This document shows, one piece after another, positions 11,542 through 20,122 of a stretch of 64,000 nucleotides of DNA. How positions within the stretch are numbered: position 1 is the first letter of the stretch; each line of letters begins with the position of its first letter. This stretch comes from Choristoneura fumiferana (taxonomy: Eukaryota; Arthropoda; Insecta; Lepidoptera; Tortricidae): the NCBI RefSeq assembly GCF_025370935.1, contig NC_133495.1, positions 3,841,595 to 3,905,594 on the forward strand. The letters are read 5' to 3'. The notes under the pieces were generated by a model. That model saw nothing but the letters and a program-made list of their open reading frames with translations. It had not been told where the DNA came from and did not search any database. The position numbers and the translations under genes were made by a program.

Positions 11542-11666
11542 AAAGAAGAAATATATTTAAAGAAACAGAAAGTGCAATCGGAAAGAAAAATCGAAAGTCA
11601 TCGTCAGGTTAGTCAGTTTTTATTCAAAATTTGAACAAGTCATACTCAACAAAGTCGGAAAAAAAA

Positions 11667-13700
11667 ATGCCAGATAATAATGAAATACACTCGTCAAGGC
11701 GCAGAATTACAATAAATAGTCAACTGGAACCACTTTCTTTGCATGGAAATATAGCCATAAACTGGAAAAAATGGTACCAAAGTTTTAAATTGTACATGAC
11801 CGCAAGTGAACTGTCAGAAGAAAGCGAAAAAAGAAAAGTAGCCGTATTTTTACACATGATCGGACAAGATTCGTTAGATATATTCAATTCATTCGGTGTC
11901 AAGAAATTTCAAGAATATTTCGTACCGAGAACGAACGTTACATACGAATCTTTTAAATTTTTTACAAGAAAACAAATGCAAAACGAGTCCGTAGATGATT
12001 TCATGACAGATTTAGTGAATTTAAGTAAAACATGTGAATTTGGCACACTTAAAGAGAGATTAATAACAGATATTTTTATATGCAATTTAAATGAAAACTA
12101 CCAACATGTTCGAGAAAAATTACTATTGGAAACTGACTTAACGCCGACAAAAGCACTTCATTTAGCTAAAACTCTAATTACTACACAGTCACAAGCAGCT
12201 GAATTAAATAAAGAAAAACAAGTTTTATATAATTGTCAAGGAAACAAGTCAAGAGAAAGAAGAACAAGTCAGAGCAGGAGCCAGTCAAGAAAGCAATACC
12301 CACATAGTCAAAATTACAATGGTCAATCATCCAAGAATATAAATAGTCATAGGTCAAGATCAAAAGATAATCGTCAGTCACAGTCGCATAATTTTCATCG
12401 GTCAGCAAGTCAGTCAAGAAGTCAGTCAAGAAGTGGATGTGGAAATTGTGGCCAGATCCATCGTCATAAATGTCCAGCGACTAATGCAAAGTGCAGAAGA
12501 TGCCTCAAGACAGGGCATTATGAAGCATTTTGTAAAAATAAAATGACAAATTTTATGGAGGTAACTGATTATAACAAAAATGAAGGTGAGAATTTTTTTA
12601 TAGGAAATCTCAACTCATTTAATAGTTCTCATTGGACTATAACTTTAAATGTCAATAATGTAAATTTTGAATGTATTTTAGATACAGGCAGTGATGCTAA
12701 TGTAATGTCTTTTGATGTCTACAAGTCATTAAAATTGTCAAATAAAATGTCACATTGTAATGCAAAAGTTACGTCATATTCTGGAAATACTGTCAATATA
12801 GTGGGTCAACAATATATTAATTGTCAATATAGTCATAATGGTTGTAATGTCTTAAAAAATATTTTATTTATTATTGCTAATGTCAAATCGCCTACTGTCT
12901 TAGGAAAGCATACTTGTTCTGAACTTGGTCTTGTCAAGAGAATTTTTAATATGGAAATGTCTAATGAATGTTTAAATTTACAGAATATTTTGAAGAAATA
13001 TGACTCAGTTTTCCGTGGTCTGGGTTGTCTACCAGGTGAAATACACCTTGATACCGATCCAAGTGTGATGCCGAGAATCGATGCAGCACGTAAAGTACCA
13101 TTTTCACTGCATGATAGACTGAAAAAAGAACTTGACAACATGGAGCAACAAGAAGTCATAACCAAGGTCACAGAACCATCATCATGGGTGAGTTCTCTTG
13201 TATTAGTTGAAAAAAGAAATGGAAAACTTCGTATCTGTCTAGATCCACGAAATCTTAATCAAGCCATAAAAAGGTCTCACTATCCTATACCAACTAATGA
13301 TTATATACGATCTAAGCTACAAGGAGCAGCATATTTTTCAACACTAGATGCTAATAGTGGTTTTTGGATGTGCAAACTCAATGAGGAAAGCTCATTTTTA
13401 TGTACTTTTAACACACCTTTTGGTAGGTACAGATTTAAACGTCTACCCTACGGAATAAATTGTGCACCTGAAATATTTCATAGAATAATGACAGAATATT
13501 TTGGTGTACTTCCTGGAGTCATTGTCTATGCTGATGATATATTGGTGTATGGAGCTACACAGGCTGAGCATAATGTCAATTTACAGAGAGTTTTTGAAAA
13601 AGCCATAGAAGTCAATTTAAGATTTAACAAGTCTAAATGTGTCTTTAGCGCTTCACAAGTCAAATATGTTGGTCATGTCTATTCAAAAGAGGGAGTCTGA
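11667..13700 (+). CDS. Gag-Pol of the mag-like element, first frame (Gag, protease, N-terminal RT)
   Basis: The first ATG in the open frame is at 11667. The N-terminal 190 residues are Gag-like. A Ser/Arg/Gln-rich linker follows (about 12240-12430), then two zinc knuckles, the second a canonical CX2CX4HX4C (CRRCLKTGHYEAFC). Protease has ILDTGSDANV at about 12675. RT begins near 13080, with LRICLDPRNLNQ, LPYGINCAPE and the catalytic YADD at 13527-13538. Gag and Pol share one frame with no stop between them. The frame ends at TGA 13698-13700, right after KYVGHVYSKEGV, inside the RT connection. Homology continues in the +1 frame, so this is an interrupted pol, not a natural end. What produces the Gag:Pol ratio is not evident. 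Confidence 0.88.
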   Translation: MPDNNEIHSSRRRITINSQLEPLSLHGNIAINWKKWYQSFKLYMTASELSEESEKRKVAVFLHMIGQDSLDIFNSFGVKKFQEYFVPRTNVTYESFKFFTRKQMQNESVDDFMTDLVNLSKTCEFGTLKERLITDIFICNLNENYQHVREKLLLETDLTPTKALHLAKTLITTQSQAAELNKEKQVLYNCQGNKSRERRTSQSRSQSRKQYPHSQNYNGQSSKNINSHRSRSKDNRQSQSHNFHRSASQSRSQSRSGCGNCGQIHRHKCPATNAKCRRCLKTGHYEAFCKNKMTNFMEVTDYNKNEGENFFIGNLNSFNSSHWTITLNVNNVNFECILDTGSDANVMSFDVYKSLKLSNKMSHCNAKVTSYSGNTVNIVGQQYINCQYSHNGCNVLKNILFIIANVKSPTVLGKHTCSELGLVKRIFNMEMSNECLNLQNILKKYDSVFRGLGCLPGEIHLDTDPSVMPRIDAARKVPFSLHDRLKKELDNMEQQEVITKVTEPSSWVSSLVLVEKRNGKLRICLDPRNLNQAIKRSHYPIPTNDYIRSKLQGAAYFSTLDANSGFWMCKLNEESSFLCTFNTPFGRYRFKRLPYGINCAPEIFHRIMTEYFGVLPGVIVYADDILVYGATQAEHNVNLQRVFEKAIEVNLRFNKSKCVFSASQVKYVGHVYSKEGV

Positions 13701-15870
13701 TCCAGAAAAAGTACGAGCAATAAAGGATATGCCGTCGCCGTCATGTGTCAAGGATCTACAAAGGTTTTTGGGTATATTAAATTATTTAGGAAGTTTTATA
13801 CCAAACATGGCACAAGAAACAGAAATTCTTAGGGATCTGTTAAAAAAGTCAAGTGATTGGCAGTGGAATGCTAATCATGAAGCTACATTTTGTCGTTTAA
13901 AACAGATTATTTGTCAAACACCAGTCTTAGCTCATTTTAACGTTAAAAAGCCTATTGTCTTGTCAGTAGATGCTAGTCAGTCAGCAGTTGGAGCTGTGTT
14001 ACTTCAAAATAACCACCCAATTTGCTATGCTTCAAAAACAATGACGTCATGTCAACAGCGCATGGCTCAAATTGAAAAAGAATTATATGCCATAGTCTTT
14101 GGATGCCTACGATTTCATCAATACATATATGGTCAAACGGTAATTGTTGAAACAGATCATCGACCGTTAATAACATTATTTAAAAAACCATTGGCAGAAA
14201 TACCTACAAGATTACAACGACTAATGCTAAAAATACAAGTCTATGATTTAAGAGTAGAGTACAAACCAGGCTCTAAAATGTACATAGCTGATTCATTGTC
14301 AAGGGCACCATTACCAGAGAGCAGTCATGATGAGTTGGATGAGGACTTAATTGTTCATGTCAATTTACTCAAAAATAACTTACCTATATCTAAAGACAGA
14401 CTTGAATGGTTGAAAAAAGCAACGTCAGAAGATGAAACCATGAAATTACTGAAAGAATATTGCATGAAAGGATGGCCTAGCAGCAAGTCACAAGCTAATA
14501 AGTTAGTCATACCATACTGGAATTATAGAGATGAAATTCATGTCATGGAAGACCTTTTATTGAAAGGTACTAGTCTGATTATTCCTACAAAAATACGACC
14601 AGATATATTAAAAATGATTCATAGTGGTCACCAAGGCATAGATAAATCGAAAAACTTTGCAAGAGGAATAGTATTTTGGCCTTTAATGTCACATGATATA
14701 CAGAACATAGTAGAAAGTTGTACTACCTGTATGTCAAATAGAAGTTCAAATCCATCAGAACCTCTTATGCCACACAAAATATGTGATTTTCCATGGCAAA
14801 AGGTTGGTATTGATTATCTGATGTACAAAAGACAAACAATTGTTGTAATAGAAGATTATTATTCGAATTTTATTGAAATAGCTCATGTCAATAGCACTAA
14901 TGCCAAACAGTTAATTACAGTTTTGAAGTCAATATTCAGTCGTTTTGGTATACCGTTTGAAATAATAAGTGATAATGGTCCACCATTTAATTCTACAGAA
15001 TTTAAGCAATTTGTAAAAGAATGGGAAATTGAACACAACACTACAAGTCCCTATATGCCTAAGTCAAATGGTCTAGTCGAGTCCGGAGTCAAAATTGTGA
15101 AAAAAATACTTACAAAATGTGATGAATCTGGAACTGATCCTTATTTAGCGATGTTACAGTACAGAACTACAGCAAGAAAAAACTTACCATCACCGGCTCA
15201 ATTACTGATGTCTAGAACATTAAGGACACAAGTACCTATACATGTAAAACATTTACAGCCAAAAGTGTATAGCTACAAAGAATATGTCGAAAATAAAACA
15301 AAATGTAAACAACAACAAAAAAATTATTATGACAAGAAGGCTAGTAAGCTACCAGAGTTGAATATAGGAGACTCTATATGGTTCAAGAAAACACCTGAAG
15401 GAAGATGGCTTACAGGAAAAATATTAGAGAAATGTAGAGAACCAAGATCTTACATAGTAGAGTCAGCAGAAGGAGTCAAATATAGAAGAAACCGTCAGCA
15501 CCTGCGTAAAAATAAAACCACACAAGTAGCAACATCTCCTCCCAAGGCGGTCCCACGGACTGTACCAGTACAGAAGGGAAGGAAAAATAAGGAGAGATCA
15601 AATATAATAATAACTGAAACTGAAATAGAACAGGAAGTGGAGACAGGGCAAGGTCAAAGAGAAGAATTTGGACAGAATTTAGATACACAGAGTCAGTCTA
15701 GCAACTCTAGCATAATACAAGAAATTGAAGATGTCCCTTTGCCTGCAGCGAACACGAGTAACAGCTCACACTATTCGGGTCCTGGTAGTCGTTCAATTAT
15801 CAAAACAACTAGATCTGGTAGACAAGTCAAACCACCGGTAAGATTTAATCTGGATTTTGAAATTGACTAA
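13699..15870 (+). CDS. Pol of the mag-like element, second frame (RT end, RNase H, integrase)
   Basis: Continues pol one base out of frame from the preceding entry: DPEKVRAIKDMPSP is the usual sequence after the RT catalytic domain. RNase H follows with VLSVDASQSAVGAV, the E in QIEKELYA and ETDHRPL. Integrase has the HHCC zinc domain (HSGHQG to CTTC, about 14618-14735), the catalytic D in VGIDYL, D in SDNGPPF and E in NGLVESGVK. The tail is basic and hydrophilic to the stop at 15868-15870. All catalytic residues I can check are present, so the only visible lesion is the frame break. Confidence 0.88.
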   Translation, partial: DPEKVRAIKDMPSPSCVKDLQRFLGILNYLGSFIPNMAQETEILRDLLKKSSDWQWNANHEATFCRLKQIICQTPVLAHFNVKKPIVLSVDASQSAVGAVLLQNNHPICYASKTMTSCQQRMAQIEKELYAIVFGCLRFHQYIYGQTVIVETDHRPLITLFKKPLAEIPTRLQRLMLKIQVYDLRVEYKPGSKMYIADSLSRAPLPESSHDELDEDLIVHVNLLKNNLPISKDRLEWLKKATSEDETMKLLKEYCMKGWPSSKSQANKLVIPYWNYRDEIHVMEDLLLKGTSLIIPTKIRPDILKMIHSGHQGIDKSKNFARGIVFWPLMSHDIQNIVESCTTCMSNRSSNPSEPLMPHKICDFPWQKVGIDYLMYKRQTIVVIEDYYSNFIEIAHVNSTNAKQLITVLKSIFSRFGIPFEIISDNGPPFNSTEFKQFVKEWEIEHNTTSPYMPKSNGLVESGVKIVKKILTKCDESGTDPYLAMLQYRTTARKNLPSPAQLLMSRTLRTQVPIHVKHLQPKVYSYKEYVENKTKCKQQQKNYYDKKASKLPELNIGDSIWFKKTPEGRWLTGKILEKCREPRSYIVESAEGVKYRRNRQHLRKNKTTQVATSPPKAVPRTVPVQKGRKNKERSNIIITETEIEQEVETGQGQREEFGQNLDTQSQSSNSSIIQEIEDVPLPAANTSNSSHYSGPGSRSIIKTTRSGRQVKPPVRFNLDFEID

Positions 15871-16105
15871 ATAAATATTATTGTATTATGAACTTGACTC
15901 TATTCTATTGTAATTTAATAATTTAATTTTTAATTGCTAATGTTATTTATGTTTGTCTGACAAAGTTACTGCAGCTTAATTTAATTGTAATGTCTATTTG
16001 AATTGAACTAATATGAATAATGATAATTTTAAAATGTCTAATATATAATGTCCTAATTTGTTAATCTTATTATGATAATTATTTTATGTCTATCTTTGCT
16101 TTTGT

Positions 16106-16117
16106 AAAAAAGGAAGA
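16106..16117 (+). other. Polypurine tract
   Basis: AAAAAAGGAAGA immediately before the 3' LTR, the plus-strand primer for reverse transcription. Confidence 0.85.
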
Positions 16118-16297
16118 TGTTGGAATGTAGTATGCGTTTAATGAATCGCAGCGCCATCAAGCGGCGTTGACCGGAACTAAGTAATCAACAGCTGTCAGCC
16201 TAGTCTGGTAACGTAATGATAATCCTTGCCTGTAATACTTAATATTCTAATATATCATCTCAAGCTGTAATGTCGTCGTTTTCCTCAATCTATAACA
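16118..16297 (+). repeat. 3' LTR of the mag-like element
   Basis: 180 bp, identical to the 5' LTR, followed by the second GAAAC target duplication. Confidence 0.95.
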
Positions 16298-16689
16298 GAA
16301 ACGGTGGAGAAAACGAAGGTGGTGGATGACAAGTATCCATCGTAATCGATTTTCACCAATTTCACAACGACGGTGCAGGTCCAAACACTCGGTCGCGGAC
16401 TGCGAGTGTGGAGTCATATGCACGTTTCGCGTCGCGTTCGCGCTTCGCGCTCCCTTTGACGCGGGACAAAAAACCGACCAAAATTGGGGAACAAAGCGCG
16501 AAACCGCGAAGAATATGCGAAACGGCTCTACACTTAGCGTTCGCGCCCTTCGCAGCCATTGCGCGCGATCCGCGGGCTAAGTGTGGAACGGGCTTTTGGC
16601 TGCTATTTACTCTTAAACTACTAATTTCTCAAGCAAACTTAGCCGTTATAGTTTTCATTGAAAGTTTGATATACTTACTACCATTCTGA

Positions 16690-17021
16690 ATTTTTTCAAA
16701 TTTTTTCCACCCACCGGTTTACATTTTAGAGGGGTGGGGGGACGCCCGATTTTGATGAAATTTTTCACTTTAAAGTTGAATATTTTGCAAAAAAATCACT
16801 GAATCGAAAAATCGTTTTAGCAAACCCCTAAAGATTTTAAAAGACCTATCCAACCATACCCCACACTACAAGGTTGGATGAGAAAAAAAAATCACCCCCA
16901 CTTTACGTTTATTTTTTTTAATTTTTATTGTAGTTACCATTTTGTCGGCATAGTTTACATACATATTCGTGCAAAATTACAGCTTTCTAGCATTGATAGT
17001 CCCTGAGCAAAGCCGCGGACG

Positions 17022-17066
<45 letters not shown>

Positions 17067-17137
17067 ATAGACAGACAGACAGACATGGCGAAACTATAAG
17101 GGTTCCGTTTTTGCCATTTTGGCTCCGGAACCCTAAA
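16690..17137 (+). repeat. Dispersed lepidopteran repeat with internal (GACA)n
   Basis: Begins around TTTTTTCCACCCACC, passes through AATCACCCCCACTTTACG and GTTTACATACATATTCGTGC, contains the GACA microsatellite, and ends GGGTTCCGTTTTTGCC ... CCGGAACCCTAA. I recognise it as a very common unclassified moth repeat; orientation is assigned by convention only. Confidence 0.65.
17018..17085. repeat. (ACAG)n microsatellite
   Basis: About 17 near-perfect tetramer units, with two substitutions (ACAA and ATAG units). It is part of the larger repeat, not a CRISPR array. Confidence 0.95.
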
Positions 17138-17469
17138 AAGCAACCTGAGATATGTGTGCATAGGAGAAGTTTGAGTCTAGACGGTGTGTTATAGCACGCA
17201 GCATGGAATGCTGAGGACCTGTGTTCAATTCCTAGCGCTGGTTTCTTTTCTGGTTTTTCTGTGCATCCATGTCTCATTTAGTATTTTCGATAATCGAATA
17301 ACCACAACAAAACGAATAGGTATTAATGCCACCAAAATGAAACGTTTAAAATCGAACGAAATCGACGAGGCAATGACAGCTGAATAAAAGAAAATTAATT
17401 CTATACAAGTAAGTAAATCAATTTATTATTTTGCAATTGGGCAATCAAAATAGCAAACTTAAAATGAAA

Positions 17470-17569
17470 NNNNNNNNNNNNNNNNNNNNNNNNNNNNNNN
17501 NNNNNNNNNNNNNNNNNNNNNNNNNNNNNNNNNNNNNNNNNNNNNNNNNNNNNNNNNNNNNNNNNNNNN
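17470..17569. other. Assembly gap, 100 N
   Basis: Exactly 100 N; gap of unknown size. Confidence 0.98.
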
Positions 17570-17796
17570 ACACTTCTATTGAATTGAACGTAGAGAGGAT
17601 AACAATTTTGTTGAATCATAAGGCTGCGGTAATTATTTGAGGTGTTAAGATAAATGTTACAGAAATAAAAACACACATTTTGACTGTGGTCTGTTATATT
17701 TTAACATAAGGATATTGTACCGATAAGATGCTTTATATTATAAGAGATCGATAAAGTTTTTTTGGTTTAAAAAAAGAACAAAAATCCAATTTTAAC

Positions 17797-18850
17797 GGTA
17801 ACGAAAATGAGCATCGAGACCACGAAAAAGAACATTTTGTTTATTTTAAAATCTTATAATTGTACTATTTGAATGAAAATCCGATCATAATGAGAAAACG
17901 AATAAGCATTATTTAATTAATCAGGTATCAACAGAAATAGACAATCGATATCTATATAAAAAAAAATTAAATCTTGACACGAAAATGACGACTTCAAATT
18001 GTCATTTGTGTAACTTTTAAAATACTATGTAGAAATTACTTAATTAAAGTAAGATTAATAACTTCAACTCACAAACCAAAACAGTTTTCAATACCTTCCC
18101 CCCGTGCAGGTCTACGGTAAACCAGAACGAAATTATGTTACAAACAAAATGCTCCTGTAAATGACGAAGTTTTCTTTTAATTATTTAGATATATACATTT
18201 CACACGTACATTCAGGGCAAAATATTCTTGAACCTCTCGCCAGTTAACAAAATGGCACGCACTGGTCATAATTCCTATAACCACACCTGGAGCAAATGTT
18301 GTTGACGGTCAACCATTCTTCGTTTAAATCAATTAAATCAATAACGGCATAAACGATTACACTGTAAAAAGCAGAAAATTCTATAAAAAGTGTTCTGTAT
18401 TTTTTTCTACTTGTAGGGAAAATCATCTTTTTTCGTGGTCTTTAATCAGTTTCGTGGCCATAGGACCACGAAAATGATGACCACGAAATTGAAAAGCTCT
18501 TACTTTCGCGGCTCTGCAGTAAATATCCTATAGATTTGAAGCAAATGAAATCAATATTGAATAACTTAACTGCAAATGACACCAGCACCAGTAAAACATT
18601 ATATTTATTTACCCAATACTTACCAAGTCGCAACCGTAACGAAAATGACGCTCGATCTTTGACGCAAATCTAACTGAACCTTTATTACATTAATTATAGA
18701 TAAAAATTATGACTTGCGATAAACATTATACGTTATATTGACGCAGTCTTATTTTCAAAGTTGCTTATAGTTAAAAAAGGATTCACAGGAGGTTTGACCT
18801 CTTTTTTGTTTAAAATATACTTAATAAGTGTGACCACGAAAATGATGGTG
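17797..18850. repeat. Gene-free stretch with a recurring CGAAAATGA motif
   Basis: No gene seen from 17570 to 19320. Within this part the motif CGAAAATGA occurs five times on the plus strand (near 17806, 17981, 18470, 18639 and 18837), often preceded by ACCA or GTAA, and variants CCACGAAA and TTTCGTGG occur between them. It may be an eroded long tandem or dispersed repeat. Function unknown. Confidence 0.45.
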
Positions 18851-19325
18851 TATTTTGGAACAACGGACATGTAGAAAAAAATAGTCTTATCAATGTCCTA
18901 ATTTTTTTATGTTTGCATGCTTGGTATATCATATTATGAACATTCAATCCATGTTTTAAAACAGCAAGTTTTTCTATACCTTGTATTTTTACAATACTAC
19001 AAAGTAATCAGGGATAATCCGAACCTGACCACGTAACTGACTTTTGTGCAGAAAATTTAAGTTATTGTGGAAAAAAAGATAAAATAGAATAAAATGTATT
19101 TACCGCAAGTTTCAGTGATAATATCCTAAGCAACTTAAAAACAATAAACGATATATTTCTAATTTTATAACTGAAAATTTGAGTCTGAACACTATTGAAC
19201 CTCTCGAAATAATAACCCAGCTCGTCTTGTTTTAAAATCTTTAATGTTTCTCCAGATTGTTTGATCAGATTGACTGAACACCCTTTAAAGGTTTTTCAAT
19301 TTTGATTCAGTAGTCACGCCTTTCA

Positions 19326-19380
19326 TTTTTAACCGACTTCAAAAAAGGAGGAGGTTCTATGTTCCAATGTTTGTATTTTT
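19326..19380 (+). repeat. Dispersed repeat end, 'ACCGACTTCAAAAAAGGAGG' type, copy 1
   Basis: TTTTTAACCGACTTC followed by AAAAAAGGAGGAGGTTC and CAATGTTTGTATTTT. The same block recurs at 21758-21812, and its core recurs inside the MITE at 61237-61578. Confidence 0.7.
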
Positions 19381-19679
19381 TTGAACATTTTTGTCGACCA
19401 CTATTGAAAAATCCTAAAAAATGTTTACAGGGTTTTTCAGTCAAACATTTCTAAGAATTTTCGTATTTGTTTATGATCTGTCTACCTTATGTTAAGTTAT
19501 GTTATGTACAATAATATTCGTATATCTGTCATAATAATTTTGTTATATCCCCAAGATGTAATGTCTCCATGGTAATTTTCATTGGTTATTTAAATGTGGT
19601 TCAAGAATAAAACTAATATAATATAATACGTAATAAAATGTATTATCTATCGAAAGAACAACGGCATTATCTACACTGG

Positions 19680-19745
19680 CCATGAGGCACGTCTGCCTCA
19701 TGGACGTACCAGTAAAGTCACGCATGAGGCACATATGCCTCATGG
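19680..19745. repeat. Two neighbouring perfect hairpins
   Basis: CCATGAGGCA-CGTC-TGCCTCATGG (19680-19703) and CATGAGGCA-CATA-TGCCTCATG (19723-19744). Stems are 10 and 9 base pairs with 4-base loops and nearly the same sequence, 19 bases apart. No gene nearby. Confidence 0.85.
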
Positions 19746-20122
19746 GACAAGGAACCTGTTAAGCGACATATTCATTTGATAGGCACTTGTTTAAAAATTA
19801 ATAAACCACTTATTTGGCTGACCGTACAGTCGCAAACAGGGATTGTTGAGCTACTTACCACTATTCGTAATGTGGCCGTATAATGCTACTCTGGTTTATA
19901 AATGTCAAAATTTACTACAAGTAGGGTAAGCGCACCAGCGAAAAAACCCTTAGGAATTTTTTTAACTTTGAAAATTAACTTTAGGCTAATACCTACATAT
20001 GAACAGTGGCGAGTGGCTCAACAATCCCAGTTTGTGATGGTATGTACGAGTAGGTAAGGTACTTAAGTCTAACACGCTTACGTGAAGCATTTTGGAATAA
20101 TATATGTAAAATATATACTTAC

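Larger units (their letters stand above)
11349..16297 (+). mobile_element. Ty3/gypsy LTR retrotransposon, mag-like, 4949 bp, very young
   Basis: Flanked by two identical 180-bp LTRs (TGTTGGAATG to CTATAACA) and by a perfect 5-bp target duplication GAAAC (11344-11348 and 16298-16302). It has a tRNA-Leu-type primer site, gag and pol, a purine tract and no env. Domain order protease, RT, RNase H, integrase marks it as Ty3/gypsy; the SDNGPPF and single-frame Gag-Pol layout resemble the mag clade, first known from Bombyx. Identical LTRs mean insertion was recent. Pol is interrupted by one frameshift at about 13698. The element lies within an older MITE. Confidence 0.93.
11123..16592. repeat. Older foldback MITE, split by the retrotransposon
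   Basis: The flank left of the LTR element (11123-11348) and the flank right of it (16298-16592) are two halves of one element. The left end reads CTACACTTAGTCCGCGGATC and the right end is its near-inverse GATCCGCGGGCTAAGTGTGG. Without the insertion the element is about 515 bases. GC-rich inner motifs (TTCGCG, CGCGCG) recur in both halves. Confidence 0.75.

Noticed and set aside
11631..11666. TTG as the start of Gag in the mag-like element, and TTG at 32656 for the other Gag
   Set aside because: Ordinary ATG codons follow in frame at 11667 and 32629.
17018..17085. Regular repeats, CRISPR-like at first look
   Set aside because: Simple (ACAG)n microsatellite with no spacers, in an animal genome.
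16955..17277. Minus-strand frames rich in Cys-Leu-Ser repeats
   Set aside because: Translation of the GACA microsatellite only.
18244..18633. Minus-strand frames with Cys residues near 18.3 kb as possible further collagen-gene exons
   Set aside because: No Gly-X-Y pattern, no matching splice phase and no TSPN or frizzled-type signature.
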